A DNA stretch of 64,000 bases, from contig NC_079898.1 of NCBI RefSeq assembly GCF_024868665.1, positions 23,803,810 to 23,867,809 of the forward strand, written 5' to 3'. Positions 38,397-50,361 of the stretch are shown here, one piece after another (positions within the stretch are counted from its first letter, which is position 1; the number at the start of each line of letters is the position of its first letter). This DNA is from Triplophysa rosa. Lineage: Eukaryota; Chordata; Actinopteri; Cypriniformes; Nemacheilidae. The position numbers were made by a program, and so were the translations under genes. The notes below the pieces were generated by a model that was given only the letters and a program-made list of their open reading frames with translations, was not told the DNA's origin and made no database searches.

Positions 38397-38570
38397 GTTA
38401 GTAAATGATCGGTTGAAATCTCCACAGAGAAAAACAATATACAGATGAACTTTTTAACAGAGTATAAAAGTACTTTAATGTTAGCGAGATGTTTTGTTGG
38501 TTTAGACTTTGCATTCTAATCCAGTAGGGCATTTGGTGATATGCTGCCCCCTGCTGTTTTCCTCTCACAG

Positions 38571-38790
38571 GTGCAGGTGCAGGACCCTGATGAGAGTGAG
38601 AACGGAGCGGTTACCATCGCGCTTCAGATGGGGATGCCACGGCTGGACTTCAGGCTCAACATCACCACTGGAATCCTTTACTCTATGGCAGTGCTGGACC
38701 GCGAGCAGATCGGCCAGTATTATCTGAGGATCATTGCGTATGACGCGGGACAGTTTCCACGAACGTCTACAAGTACTCTCACTATCACAG
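38571..38790 (+). CDS. cdh23: cdh23 exon: EC9
   Basis: Phase 0 to 1. It encodes VQVQDPDESENGAVTIALQM, then GMPRLDFRLNITTG, AVLDREQIGQYYLRII and STSTLTIT. The calcium motif reads DPDESENG. Contains sequon NIT. Donor GTacat. Confidence 0.96.
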
Positions 38791-39774
38791 GTACATAACT
38801 AATCGGTGTATGGCTTTCATGAACTTTAAAATTAGTGCTATTCAGCAACTTTTATAATAGTGCTGTCAATCAATTAAAAAAAATAATCTGATTAATCACA
38901 TTTTTCTGTGATTAATCACGATTAATCGCACATAACATTAATGTTTTTACATTCTAATAGTTTCACATTTAGTCTCGAAATGAATGTAGAAACAACAGAT
39001 TTATTTAACAACATCATTTTATGAATGAAAGCTGTATGCACCAGACTGGACCGCTGTCGCGTTGCGTGTTGTGCCGCATCCCACAGCTGGAAGCTGTCTA
39101 TCTACACTGAACGCATTACAGCAATGTTTCAAATCGCGCTTAAATGGTTTAAAGGCCTTTATATGAATAAGAGCGTGATTATTTAATGTAACGCTAGACA
39201 AAGGATGACAAAGTAAACCGATGCTGCCTTAATTGCGTAAAATATTTTAACGCGTTAATCTGAAAAAAAATCAATCGCATGCGTTAACGTTGACAGCCCT
39301 AGTACAAATACAAACAATAAATGATCTTTAGTATAGTTTCACAAATTAAAATTCTGTTTCCCCCCCAACCCCACTATCATGAGACACAAAAATGGAAAAA
39401 GTTGGTTATTTATTAATATATAAATGAATGGGGATTCTTTTTCATTCTGTCTCAATGATCTACGGCAGCGGTTGAGATGCACACTGCGTTGATGTTTTAC
39501 CACATTTTGGTGTATTCTTCACAGAAAGCTATCATGTGTGAAATTCATTTCTCATGTGATGATGTCACATTCAACAAACTTGAAATACGGAGTCATTTGG
39601 ATAACGTTTTTGGTCTTTTTATGATGCATTCTTTTGTCATTTCGGCTTTAAATGCCCTGTCCTCATTTTCAATATATGAAAAAAAATATTCAACCTTTGT
39701 GTTCAACCTGAAACAACATAAGAGTAAATTGTGTCCTTTATTTCTGTTTCTCTCTCTCTTTCCTTTTTTTGCAG
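38791..39774 (+). other. cdh23: cdh23 intron, 1.0 kb, with a hAT-type repeat
   Basis: Holds the repeat at 38858-39302 described separately. The remainder is AT-rich, ending in a long pyrimidine tract and tttttgcAG. Confidence 0.65.
38858..39302. mobile_element. hAT-type MITE with GCTGTCAA ends
   Basis: The left end TAGTGCTGTCAATCAATTAA and the right end GTTAACGTTGACAGCCCTA are imperfect inverted ends. ATTAATCACGATTAATCGCA inside is typical of a repeat widespread in fish. No clear 8-bp duplication was seen, so the outer limits may have decayed. Confidence 0.7.
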
Positions 39775-39927
39775 TTTTGGACATAAATGATGGGACGCCA
39801 ACGTTTTTCCCCAACGTTTATAACATATCTTTGGAGGAGAGCGTGCCGCGCGATTACGTGCTGGTCAGACTGAACTGTTCGGATAATGACTCGGGTCTAA
39901 ACGCAGAGCTCAGTTATTTCATCACAG
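39775..39927 (+). CDS. cdh23: cdh23 exon: EC9-EC10 junction
   Basis: Phase 1 to 1. It encodes LDINDGTPTFFPNVYNISLE and later LNCSDNDSGLNAELSYFIT. The EC9-EC10 linker reads DINDG where most repeats have NDN; human has NDE here. Sequons NIS and NCS. Donor GTcaga. Confidence 0.94.
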
Positions 39928-40091
39928 GTCAGAGCTCCTAAAGTCTTGGTTGGAATTTGAAATATTGTCATTTGTTGTCCTGACCCATGAATTCTGTGAA
40001 GCCAACTTCCTATGTAGTAATAATGTAGACAACAAGACAGATTATTAGATTCCATCATAATGGGTATGATCTGCGCTTGTGTGTCCAACAG

Positions 40092-40205
40092 ACGGGAATC
40101 AAGATGGTAAGTTCAGCGTGGGTTTTCGGACCGGCGTGGTCCGCACCGTTGTGGGATTGGATCGGGAGACGCAGGCCTCGTACAGGCTCGTGATTGAAGC
40201 GATTG
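40092..40205 (+). CDS. cdh23: cdh23 exon: EC10
   Basis: Phase 1 to 1. It encodes DGNQDGKFSVGFRTGVVRTV, then VGLDRETQASYRLVIEAI. Acceptor gtccaacAG, donor GTgagt. Close to human GKFSVGY and VVGLDRET. Confidence 0.94.
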
Positions 40206-41551
40206 GTGAGTTGAAAACATGTTTGCATGCAGCTTCCTGTCTGAATGACAATGAGTGAAATGTGAAGCGTTGTGGTTTCCTGTTAGATTTGTGAAGCATT
40301 CAGAAATGCTTGTGTGCTCTCTGATTTTGGACTTACACATGATGTCAGATCGACGATGTTTCATGCACCAACATACAAAAAAAGTTTAATTTGGTTACAC
40401 ATTACAATAAGGTTTGCAATGTGATTGAATAATAAAGGACAATCAGCTATCTGTTATGACAAAATAAACCCTGACAAATATTTGAAATGTTTCATTTTCA
40501 ATTATTTACTGATGTGGCAAGAAGTCATTCGCATTGGGGTCTTGATAACCCTTGAAAAAAATTATGTAACAAATTCATGTACAGTATGGCATGAATTTAT
40601 ACATTTAAACAAATAACTAGCACTGGTCAAGATGACTAATTATCAGTTTTTTTAGCAATGGTTTATCTGGAATAACAGACTTCAGAATGTCATGATCGGG
40701 AATCAAGTCAATAAAATGGTATAAACACAAAAAAATGCTTTGGAACTTTGACACCAATAACAAACAGTATATGTGGTTGGCAAAAGCTCTTAAATGGTTT
40801 GTGTTTTGTGGTTTCTCACATGGCATGTGTTGTTATTTGGCACAGCTGATGGTTATTTAAAGCGTTCTGCAAAAGCAGTGAATATGTGAGTCATGATGGC
40901 AGTGGTTTTGTGTTACTATAGTTCCAGGGCATGGCAACGTTTACACAAACATTGGCACGTCAGTGTTACACCTGAGAGAGATAGGAATATTATGCTAATT
41001 TTATGTATTTTTTTAAACATAAGGCCATTTGCGTCTGCATGAAAACAGCTTATTGGCCTATTTTAGTAAGTACGGTCAGCTGGTCATTATTGCAGTTCAA
41101 TCGGCTGACCTAAACTTGTTACATTATATTTTCTTTATACACAGTTACTTGGGCAATAACTATTAAATGAATAGATATTAAACATTGACTCCTGAATGCT
41201 GAAGTTGTATTTATTTTATTAGCCTATGTAAGAACAAAAAGACATGAAACTTGCTAACTGTACAGTAGAACATCGGTTGGACAACAGTCAGTGTTACTGT
41301 CATTATGCAAAAACATACAAAAATATCCATCTATTGATGCTGTGATTGACCAATCAGAGTTAAGTGTTTCAGAGAGACGCATCATTTTCAGCAGGCCCAT
41401 GTGTTGTACACTTTTTGGTCTCAAAACAATACTTGGCACATGGGAATGTTACTGTTTTTCAATATAGTATTAAAATACAGATATGATGGTACGGCATATT
41501 GATTACAGTGTAAAAAATATTGTTTCTGATTGATGGTTGGTTTTTCTGTAG
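40206..41551 (+). other. cdh23: cdh23 intron, 1.3 kb
   Basis: AT-rich with no exon or element recognised with confidence. Acceptor tttctgtAG. Confidence 0.6.
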
Positions 41552-41700
41552 ATAATGGTCCAGCTGGTAGCAGGAGGACAGGCACAGCTACGGTGTATGT
41601 GGAAGTGCTGGACGTCAATGACAACAGGCCCATATTCCTTCAGAACAGCTATGAAACCACCGTCCTGGAGAACATCCCAAAGGAAACTAGTATATTACAG
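41552..41700 (+). CDS. cdh23: cdh23 exon: EC10-EC11 junction
   Basis: Phase 1 to 0. It encodes DNGPAGSRRTGTATVYVEVL, the linker DVNDNRPIF, then LQNSYETTVLENIPKETSIL. Donor GTacac. Confidence 0.96.
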
Positions 41701-41732
41701 GTACACGTGCACGTATGATCACAGTTTACCTC

Positions 41733-42056
41733 TTAAAGGAATAGTTCACCTTCAAAATGAAAATTCTGTCATCAGTTACTCATCCTGTTGTCATTTCAAA
41801 CCTGCGTGACATTGTTTCTTCTGCAGAAAACAAAAGAAGATATTTTGAAAAATGTTGGTAACCAAAAACCATTGGTCCCCATTGACTTCTATTGTATGGA
41901 CACAAAACCAGTGCAAGTCAATGAGGACCGATGGTTTTCTGTTACCAACATTTTCTTTTGTGTTCTGCAGAAGAAACAAAGTCATACATTTGAAATGACA
42001 TTAGGGTGTATAAATAATGACAGAATTTTCATTTTGAAAGTGAACTGTTCTTTTAA
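41733..42056. mobile_element. TTAA-ended MITE, copy F
   Basis: Starts TTAAAGGAATAGTTCACCTT and ends AAGTGAACTGTTCTTTTAA. The interior holds both half-arms with GACAGAATTTTCATTTTGAA near the right end. Only 32 bp after the cdh23 donor. Confidence 0.9.
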
Positions 42057-43275
42057 AATCACCATGTAATTAAAATAGTAGATTCTTACTTTTTGTGAAA
42101 TATTGCGTTTTGTTATAAATGATTTATCCATGCAGGTATAATCTTTAAATCAAACACATTAACCCTCTCCTTCGTCTCCAAACATGTTTTGGCGTGGGGG
42201 CGTGACTGTATTGACTGTCCGATGACCAGGCTTCTAACGATCCAATCAATTCCTAAAGGACGAAATCAAGTCCTGCCATACATTTTTTTCACATTTCATA
42301 AGCCGTTTCACTCAGATACACATCACAATATGGAGAAAAACACCAATGCAACTTGTGTGTCATTACTAGTAAAGTTGTTAAGATTATGCCCCTCCTGCAT
42401 CTTATTATATTTAGTTACATCCTTGATTTTATTGCCTCTTTTTGTGTACAATCTCTAAAAAAACATTTGTACAAAATCCTTAATTTAATAAAGAATTACA
42501 AGCAACGTCATGAAAAATGGCTAAAAATGCATTTGTTATAAGTTATGGGAAGAGTACCACAAGGAGCTGTAAGTTTGGTAGTGTGAGTTTTCGAGCATTT
42601 ATCTTCTCTTGATGTCTTGTTTAATGTGCTGGCAAACGTGGTGATCTCTAGGCTGTCAGCGAATGACGTGAAAGGGCAACCATGACGATGTTACAAAAGC
42701 TACAAAAATTTCCAAGTCAGCAGAATCGGTTCTGCAGGTTTCTAGTTCTCTGCACACAGAGCTTGTGAACGTCCAGCTGTTTATAGAGCTGCGGTCAAAC
42801 GTTTGGGTCTATTGTTGAGTCACGTCTTGTTTCGATTGAAGTTGAAAGAAACGAGGACTTCCTGTACACAGCCTGATCATTCTCAGCGCCTGTAGTGTGT
42901 GCCTATAGCTTGTTCAAAAACCCAGTGAGCTGCCTACCTAGACAGCATTCTACGACCTTGTTGGTTTTTTCCCCAGTGCATTCTCAACCACGAGAAACAA
43001 AAGCCTATTTCTCAGGCAGTGTCAATCCCAGAATGCATTGCAATACGCTCGGTGAATGTTTTGATTTTGTAAAATCAATTTTTGAGAATTTTCATTTTTC
43101 GTATTTCTTTAAGTATTGATGAAAATATAATGCATTTTACTATACATTCCATTCAACTTAAATTTTCAGGTGTGCAGAAACTGTCTGGGCCTGCTTTTGA
43201 ATTTCCAGTTAAAGTCGGATTCTCTCTATGTAGGCAGTAGACAGAAAGGTATCTCACTACGTTTAGGGAAACAGT

Positions 43276-43738
43276 TTAAATCTCTGTTGCATACTGCAGC
43301 AGAGAGGGTATAGCGATATACGTATGCGAGTCATTTCTCTTCGACCCCGCCGGTACCGCCAACACCGATTGCTTTCTGCACTGGGCCGCACGTGGCTGAA
43401 CAGGTCGCCTGAACGTCGGCGTGGAAGAGAACGACTGCCTCATCGAACCCAAACGCTTCCAGAACTTCAGCTGGGGCTCGCTGGACAGAGCGTGTCCACT
43501 CGAGAGGCCGTCTCCCAGGCCACAGTCTCCGTCCACACCCCAGGATCCTCCGGGAGAACAGCCCACGGCGAGAAAGATCACGCAGCCCGCGAACAGCACG
43601 AAGAGACACGCGATGATGATGATGATGGTCGGGAGGGGGTAATAGAGATCCAGAGGTGGAGAAGTTGGGGAGATGGGAAGTGAGAGATTGGAGGAAGGGT
43701 GAGATTGGTTGGAGAAGACGTCCATGTTGGTACAGGAT
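43276..43738 (-). CDS. c10orf105: C10orf105-like single-pass membrane protein, coding exon
   Basis: Antisense gene nested in a cdh23 intron. The CDS is 43276-43725 (149 residues), beginning MDVFSNQSHPSS; the exon starts at 43738 after the acceptor ttccatttccacAG, leaving 13 nt of 5' UTR. Residues 1-32 are outside-facing, Ser/Pro-rich with sequons NQS and NLS; about 33-56 form a hydrophobic span (TIIIIIACLFVLFAGCVIFL). Residues 83-99 (EPQLKFWKRLGSMRQSF) match the conserved juxtamembrane block of human C10orf105 (133 residues) as I remember it. The human gene also lies antisense inside CDH23. An upstream ATG in the same frame only reads the intron and a MITE, so I reject it. Promoter and upstream exon(s) not found. 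Its function is unknown. Confidence 0.88.
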
Positions 43739-43759
43739 CTGTGGAAATGGAAAGAGGAG

Positions 43760-44157
43760 TTAAAGGTCCAGTGTATGACATTTAGCAGCATCTAGCGGCG
43801 AGGTTGCGAATTGCATCCAACGGCTCACTTCACCCCTCCCTTTCGAAGCACTAGGGTGGCTCTCACAGGACAAAGATGTCATTGCGTTTTCGCTTCTTTG
43901 CTGAAGGAGATAACATATTTACGAAACACGTTCTGTAGAGCAGTTTGTCCGTTTAGGGCTACTGTAGAAACAACATGGCGTATTTCATGCAAGGGGACCC
44001 GCGGTGTATGTATATAGAAATAGCTCATTCTAAGGAAATGAAAAAACATAACGCTTCATTGTGTACGCTCTTTATACACCTCTGAAGACATAGTTATGTA
44101 TATTATATTGCATTTCTGTCAATAGATCCTCCCAAAAATTACACACTGCACCTTTAA
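43760..44157. mobile_element. Whole TTAA-ended MITE (second family)
   Basis: 398 bp, starting TTAAAGGTCCAGTGTATGAC and ending ACACACTGCACCTTTAA, imperfect inverted ends. This is the intact form of the element split at 7282-10337. It stops about 20 bp short of the acceptor of the C10orf105-like exon. No coding capacity. Confidence 0.9.
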
Positions 44158-44312
44158 ATGTAGGTACTGTGCGTTTATAATGGTGAAGGTGTAGGTGTCA
44201 AATGTTTTTTTTGTTCGCTTTGTGCACGGTGTGAGTGACGGCAGGATGTGGTGGAAGTGCGCTTGTGTGTGTGTGTGTGTACCCATAGAAAAGAAAAATC
44301 AAATGTTATCTC

Positions 44313-44731
44313 TTAAAGGAACAGTTTACCCAAAAATGAAAATTCTGTCATTTACTCGCCTTCGAGTTGTCCCAATTCTGTACAAATTTCCTTGTTCTGA
44401 TGAACACAGAGAAAGAAATTTGAAAGAATGCTTGTAAGCAAACAGTTCTTGGACCCCATTGACTCCCATAGTAGGAAAAATTACTTTATCATTTTTTTGT
44501 TCTGTTGAACACAAAAGAAGATATTTGGAAGAATGTAGGACAGCAAAGAGTTCTGGGGCACTTTTGACGACCGTTGTCATTTTTCCTACCATGGAAGTCA
44601 ATGGGGTCCAAGAACTGCAGCATTTGTTTAAATATCTTTCTCTGTGTTCAACCAAACAAAGAAATGTATGCAGGTTTGGAACAACTCGAGAGTGAGTATG
44701 ACAGAATTTTCATTTTTGGGCGATCCTTTAA
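44313..44731. mobile_element. TTAA-ended MITE, copy G
   Basis: Starts TTAAAGGAACAGTTTACCC and ends TTTTTGGGCGATCCTTTAA. Longer than its relatives because the inner arm segment (ATGAACACAGAGAAAGAAAT and its mirror) is present on both sides. Confidence 0.88.
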
Positions 44732-45782
44732 ACATCTCTCGAATCATTCCTTTTTTTAGACAGATACGTGCCAAGATGTGATCAGATAGGTGTGAGCTTC
44801 AGAGCTCTGAAACTGAGCTTATATGGTCTGTTATCAAAAGTCTGATATGTTTTAATCGTCTTTTTAGCTCTATACTCTTTCTCTCTGTCAACAATACTCT
44901 CATTTATTTCTGTTGTGATTTCTAATGCAGAGCTAAGAGCAACATCTGAGATAAAGTTGATACCAAAAATAACGACTGTATTACATCCCCCAAGCTGTGC
45001 GAGCACCACTTCTACAACTAACACTTGAAACACATTCAGATATTCTTTATTTTCTGCTGCATAATTTTAGACAAAATACCTATGGATGAAGTTGACGCCT
45101 AAAATAACCGCAATAACCATACCCGCTGTATTACGTCCCCTGAGCTATGAAAGCGCAACTTCTGAGAGCATTCAAATGTTCCTCCGGGTGCACCCGTCAG
45201 CGGCGTGCGGCTGGTGGAACATCACACCTACACACCTCTCATCTCTTTACCATCTACCAGCTCTACAAACTCAGCTTCATAGCATTTCTCTGCAGGAGTG
45301 TCAGAATGACTGAGCATTTTCTGTAAAGAAATGTCAAGATGGGTCAAGGTATTATAGATGTTTATGTGCTGTATGGATTAAAGATTAGTGAGTCTCTCTC
45401 ACACACGTATATACAGATAATTGCCCCCAAGGACTGAAACACAGTGTGTGTAAACACAAGCGCTTGTAATTACTCAAGCGTGATTTCATAAATCATTGCA
45501 TTCGTAAACGTGTTAGAAAGCGAATCTTAACGCTGCGCATAAATGCATTGCGTTCCCGCTGTTGCTATCCGCTAGATCTTTAAAATGATTTTTTAAACTT
45601 AGTTATCATCATTGGTGTATGTTTCTGACCCCCATAACTGAGTCGCAGCCATACTCTGGCATTTGAAACATTCATGCCCCACTAAGCAAGCAGCCAGATG
45701 AGACATTTGGCTAGATGGTTTTCTTTTTTTTTTTTTTTGAGGTTGAGTTGGGTGTGTTAAAACAGCCCACAATCCATATCAA

Positions 45783-45807
45783 ACACACACACACACACAC
45801 ACACACG
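45783..45807. repeat. (CA)n microsatellite
   Basis: About 12 CA units. Confidence 0.9.
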
Positions 45808-47335
45808 CAGCCTCGCACCCCAGTCACCAATTACTCTGCCTTCGTGCTCTTAAATGTCAGCATGTGAAATTCTGTGTGTGACTAACACTTTAGTGAAACA
45901 CATTGAGACATGAAATTATTCCTCATTTTAAATGCCACAAACAGACTGAATAGGCCATTCAGACGAGAAATATTGTTGGAGAAACACTTCATTAGTTACC
46001 GGAGTGTGATGGTGCTAAAAATGCATTCATGCACTTTTTATTTGAATGCATTATTTTAAGAAGGACGGTGTTTTTTGTTTGTTTGTTATGAATGCATTAA
46101 AATCCACTTACACAATGTAGTGTTTTACAGATTTGATCCAGACCCTTTTTCATGGTTTTAAGTCACACGAGGTTGTTCTAAACCCATAACATATTTTTAA
46201 AGACTATCCGGGTCACGCTTTTTCACGTAGTAAAAAAGAAAGATTACAATGTTTTGGCATATGCTATTTGGTTACTTTTTACTCCAAGTTAGTCAAAGAC
46301 CGGTCCAGTTTTTTGTTAAATGGGAGCTGGTGAACCCAACTAATGACCAAGAACGCTAAAAAATATAGCTACCAACTTCAGACGGTTATTGAAGTATCTT
46401 TAACTTTACCTCTAGTGACGCATGCGGTGTGCGAGTCCTCCAAAGGCTCCCTGGTTTCTAATCACAATGTCACCAAGATGGAGAGACAGACAGGACACTG
46501 AGAGAGAGAGAGACAGGCGGCCTAAAGGACAGTCTATCCAGAAAGTCTGAGATGATGTTCTATCAAAGTATTTAAGTATTCAAAAAATCTTTTTTGCGTG
46601 TGTTGTGGTCAGCGGACAGTAGTGATGTGTTTCGTGAGGTGAACGGTCACTGCGACTCGCACTTTTTAACCAAACTTTCAGACAGCAGTTTTAACCCCCT
46701 CAGGTTTTGGGATGGTATGCTCCGATCTGCTTTCCCTATTCATCTGTTTCTAAGAAATCCCCCCGTCCCCCTCGTCCCCTACTGCTTTCTTCTGCTCTCA
46801 ACATCTTTTTATAAAGCTAATGAGTCTCGAGGAGGGGCCGTCTTGCTCGGTGTGTGTGGCTGTCAGGGTTTGACTAATATATGAATTAATTCAGTGCGCA
46901 GTAAAAGGTTTTACTGGTTCAACATGATACGTTTATGTGCGCAAATATATTCAGGAACAATTGTTGATGAATGTGGCTGAGATTTCCGTGATTGTTGAAG
47001 TGTTATAGGGGCACTTTGGCCTCTATAAGTTATGCCAGTGTTGTCATGACAACTGTTTAGAAGTGGACTGCGTCATCTCTGCAGTGGCACCAAACAGAAC
47101 TGCAAAAATGCTGTTTTAGAAAAATAATAGTGAAGAGTCATGTTTGAAGCAGCTAAAAGTGAAAAACTGCACACATGACCTCCAAATTCTATATTCATGT
47201 GCTGAAAGTCGAATGGTTTTACTTGCAACTGTTTATTTGGATATTTACGACATTTCAATCTTCAACCTTTGTTCGAAACATACAATTGCAGGTTACTTTC
47301 AAAACAATTTCTAAAAATAATTTGAGCAATTTTAG

Positions 47336-47340
<5 letters not shown>

Positions 47341-47374
<34 letters not shown>
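47341..47374. repeat. (AT)n microsatellite
   Basis: About 16 AT units, uninterrupted. Confidence 0.9.
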
Positions 47375-47378
<4 letters not shown>

Positions 47379-47463
47379 TTCCGAAATTTACGTCGCTTTA
47401 ATAAAATTGTAATTGAAGCGAGTTGAAATGTCTTAAATAATTTATGATTTCTATAGATATAAT

Positions 47464-47694
47464 TTGTGACCCAGTCTGTAAAACCTCAGTTAAAGTCGTG
47501 TTTTTGTGATTTACGGTTTTTAACATAAAGTCGTCCTACATAAAGATTATTCAGTGAAAACTGTATAACATTGATATTGACTGACTAAGGCCATGTCAAG
47601 CATTGAAATGATAACAAAATTAATGGTTAAAATCAAATTTTGATGCTTATCATCTCTCAAAATCTAGCCTGGATTTCACAAACTGGGTCACGTT
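47464..47694. mobile_element. Short inverted-repeat element with GTGACCCAG ends
   Basis: The left end TTTGTGACCCAGTCTGTAAA and the right end TTTCACAAACTGGGTCACG are reverse complements with few mismatches. About 230 bp, no frame. Confidence 0.75.
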
Positions 47695-48046
47695 TGATAC
47701 TTGTTTTCAATTGTGATGTCACTGACATTACCAGCAAAATTGTGCATGAGTTTTTTATTTTTATAATGTTATGCTTAATCAATTATTTTGTTTGTAGGTC
47801 ACGGATTGCAATAAATAAGGGCTCTCACGCTCTTGTCTCTTGTAATACAGTCTCACACATTGTTTAATAAACAGGTTATGTTCAGACAGATCAGGTCATT
47901 TAAACAACAGACTGCAATTCTGTTCTGTGCCGTTAGTTGTGCCAAAATGACATAATTTCTGTTTTAACCATATGATGCAGTGAAAAAACAGTCTTGTGTA
48001 ATATTGTTTTCACCTATGTGTAAGGTGTTACTTTCACTCTGACCAT

Positions 48047-48068
48047 TTTAATGTGTGTGCGTGTGTGC

Positions 48069-48120
<52 letters not shown>

Positions 48121-48124
48121 GTCT
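48047..48124. repeat. (GT)n microsatellite at the exon 18 acceptor
   Basis: GT/GC repeat running to within a few bases of gtctgcAG of the exon at 48129. It replaces the usual pyrimidine tract. Confidence 0.92.
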
Positions 48125-48128
48125 GCAG

Positions 48129-48189
48129 GTTCAGGCCACAGACGCTGACGCTGGGGAGAATGGAAGAGTTCTCTACAGAATTCTCTCGG
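48129..48189 (+). CDS. cdh23: cdh23 exon: EC11
   Basis: 20 codons plus one base, phase 0 to 1. It encodes VQATDADAGENGRVLYRILS with the textbook calcium motif DADAGENG. Donor GTaaca. Joins the next exon as ILSGNSGQF. Confidence 0.94.
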
Positions 48190-48560
48190 GTAACAAGTTT
48201 GACTTCAAGTTTGATGTGCTGATCACTTCCAACATTGTACTATAAACACAACATTGTTATTCTTTTTGTTATACAAAGAGAAGAGTAGGAATCTTAAAAT
48301 GATTTAAAATTATGTTTATAGGCAGCATATTCATTGTAAAAAATATTTAAAAAATGTCTTTTATTTCATCTTTAGCACTTTTGAGTTTTGGGTGAAATTG
48401 AGCATCCTTTTGAGATCATAGTCTTGGTTTTGTGAGATAATCCTTTGACATGTTAAGAAGCTCTGAACGCCTAAACCTAAATCCTGCCCCATACAATGGC
48501 TGTATGAATTGTGTTGTGGCCAGTATGTGTTATTTTGTGTGTGTTGTGTGCTCTCTGTAG
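48190..48560 (+). other. cdh23: cdh23 intron, 0.4 kb
   Basis: AT-rich, no element recognised. Acceptor ctctctgtAG. Confidence 0.6.
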
Positions 48561-48706
48561 GAAACAGCGGTCAGTTTAACATGGACCGTCTGTCTGGACT
48601 CATCAGCAGAGGTGATAAAGCTCTGGACCGAGAGACGCAAAGCTCACATGTGCTGGAGGTGGAGGCCTTCAACAGTGACCAGGGCAGCATGCGCAGCTCT
48701 GTCAGG
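48561..48706 (+). CDS. cdh23: cdh23 exon: EC11
   Basis: Phase 1 to 0. It encodes NSGQFNMDRLSGLISRGDKA, then LDRETQSSHVLEVEAFNSDQ and GSMRSSVR. Donor GTgggt. Confidence 0.95.
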
Positions 48707-49613
48707 GTGGGTGTGTGTGTTGATGCTTCTGCGTATGGGTTATGCATTAATTGACTCATCCTTACTTTATAGAATATGTGGTCAAAAATGTGTATATCAA
48801 CTATTTCGAACATCCAATCAGAGCGTAGTGTTTGAACTTTGTGTCAACCGATCACAGATGACTTCTTTCTAGGAATGACACAGTCGTACATTAGAACATT
48901 TTGAATTTAATGGAGAACTTTGTCTTTTATATAATATTTATAGTTTTATTTTTATTTGTGACCCTGGACCACAAAACCAAGCATAAGTAGCACGAGTATA
49001 TTTGTAGCAATAGCCAACAATGCCCTGTATGGGTCAAAATTACAGATTTTTCTTTGATGCCAAAAATCATTAGGATATTAATTAAAGATCATGTTCCATG
49101 AAGATATTTTGTGAATTTCCTACCATACATATATCGAAACTTTATTTTTGTGGGTGGATGCAGCAAAATCGTGAACAAAAACGGCCAGAAACACACCCAC
49201 TCAAGTTTGGTATCTATGTAAAGCTTAGAATTTCTGCTTTCGGGTTCATCTACTCTCTACAACGTCATTACAGCGGTAAGCCAATAGAGAGCATTAAAAC
49301 AAATCTGTTTCTTGGCAACGGCCGGCTCCAGCGCCTGTAATGGACAACTTTTCTCAATATTTTGAATTTTTTTGCACCTTCAGATTCCAGATTTTCAAAT
49401 TGTTGTATCTCGGCCAAATATTGTCCTATCCTAACAAACCAAACATCAATGTAAATCTTATTTATTCAGCTTCCGGATTATGTATAAATTTCCACATTTA
49501 TTCTAGCAATTATGAACGTTCAAAAGCTTGCATTGATTGCTTGTGTAGTAGTGTGTGTGTGTGTTATCTATCAGATTGTATAACGACTGTAACAAATCAT
49601 TATGTGTTTGTAG
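48707..49613 (+). other. cdh23: cdh23 intron, 0.9 kb, mostly a common fish repeat
   Basis: From about 48955 (GTGACCCTGGACCACAAAACC) to about 49500 (CAATGTAAATCTTATTTATTC) this is a repeat I recognise from many fish genomes, with a decayed right end. A short (GT)n precedes the acceptor tgtttgtAG. Confidence 0.65.
48955..49500. mobile_element. Interspersed repeat with GTGACCCTGGACCAC end
   Basis: The left end GTGACCCTGGACCACAAAAC and inner landmarks (TATCTCGGCCAAATATTGTC, CTAACAAACC) fit a repeat common in teleosts; the usual mirrored right end is missing. Class assignment is from memory and not certain. Confidence 0.6.
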
Positions 49614-49749
49614 GTGATTGTGTATGTGGAGGACGTGAACGATGAGCCTCCGGTCTTCACACAGTCGCAGTACAATCGTCTGGGGCTCAGAGAGACCGCT
49701 GGGATCGGAACCTCTGTTGTGGTGGTCCGAGCTACAGACCCCGACACAG
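49614..49749 (+). CDS. cdh23: cdh23 exon: EC11-EC12 junction
   Basis: Phase 0 to 1. It encodes VIVYVEDVNDEPPVFTQSQY, then NRLGLRETAGIGTSVVVVRA and TDPDT. The linker NDEPPVF has E in place of the last N, as in human NDEAPVF. Donor GTacac. Confidence 0.96.
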
Positions 49750-50066
49750 GTACACATCACACACGTCACATTCAATCCAACACCATCTCTGAATGGCTGT
49801 TTATGTAACATTCTGCAGTAAATATAGAAAGAAATCCTGCAAACAATGCAACAAACCAAACATCACAAAAGAACGCTCGTCTTTGGATCGTTTCCTCTCT
49901 TGTGGACCTTTGTAAATCTGTGTGTATTTTTCCATTCCTACTCAATTCAAAATAACATCACAACATTTGTTCTGCACTTCTGCTTGCGTCCATAACTGCT
50001 TCCCTGTTTCACTTCCTCATGGAGGCGTTCAGACCTTCAGGATCTCTGCAGGCCTCAGTGTGCTTT

Positions 50067-50335
50067 TTAAAGGGCTGGTTCATCTAAAAAGAAAAATTCT
50101 GTGATTTGTTTAGTTTCATGTCATTCAAAACTTGCATATGTTGGGGTTTTTTTCCGCAAAAGAAGATTTTTTGAGAAATGTCACAGATGTTATATACATA
50201 CTGTAGACGTCAATGGGGTCCAAGGTTGTTTGGTTACAAACATTCTTCAAAATATCTTCTTTTGTGTTCTGCAGAAGAAAGAAAGTCAATACAGGTTTGA
50301 AATGACCTGAGGATAAGGAAATGATGTGAAGTTAA
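50067..50335. mobile_element. TTAA-ended MITE, copy H
   Basis: Starts TTAAAGGGCTGGTTCATCT, has the CAAAATATCTTCTTTTGTGT landmark, and ends near AAGTTAA with a poor inverted end. Confidence 0.78.
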
Positions 50336-50361
50336 AATGTAAAAGTTGTGATAAATGTATT

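Larger units (their letters stand above)
41701..48128 (+). other. cdh23: cdh23 intron, 6.4 kb, hosting the C10orf105-like gene on the other strand
   Basis: Contains the antisense coding exon at 43276-43738, two TTAA MITEs, a whole copy of a second MITE family, a TGTGACCC-ended element and microsatellites. No sense exon is found. It ends in a (GT)n tract and gtctgcAG. Confidence 0.75.

Noticed and set aside
39477..39774. Extension of the EC9-EC10 exon upstream into the intron
   Set aside because: A long pyrimidine tract and AG at 39773-39774 define the exon start, and homology begins exactly there.
43726..43791. N-terminal extension of the C10orf105-like frame
   Set aside because: It crosses a clear splice acceptor at 43738 and is translated from intron and MITE sequence.
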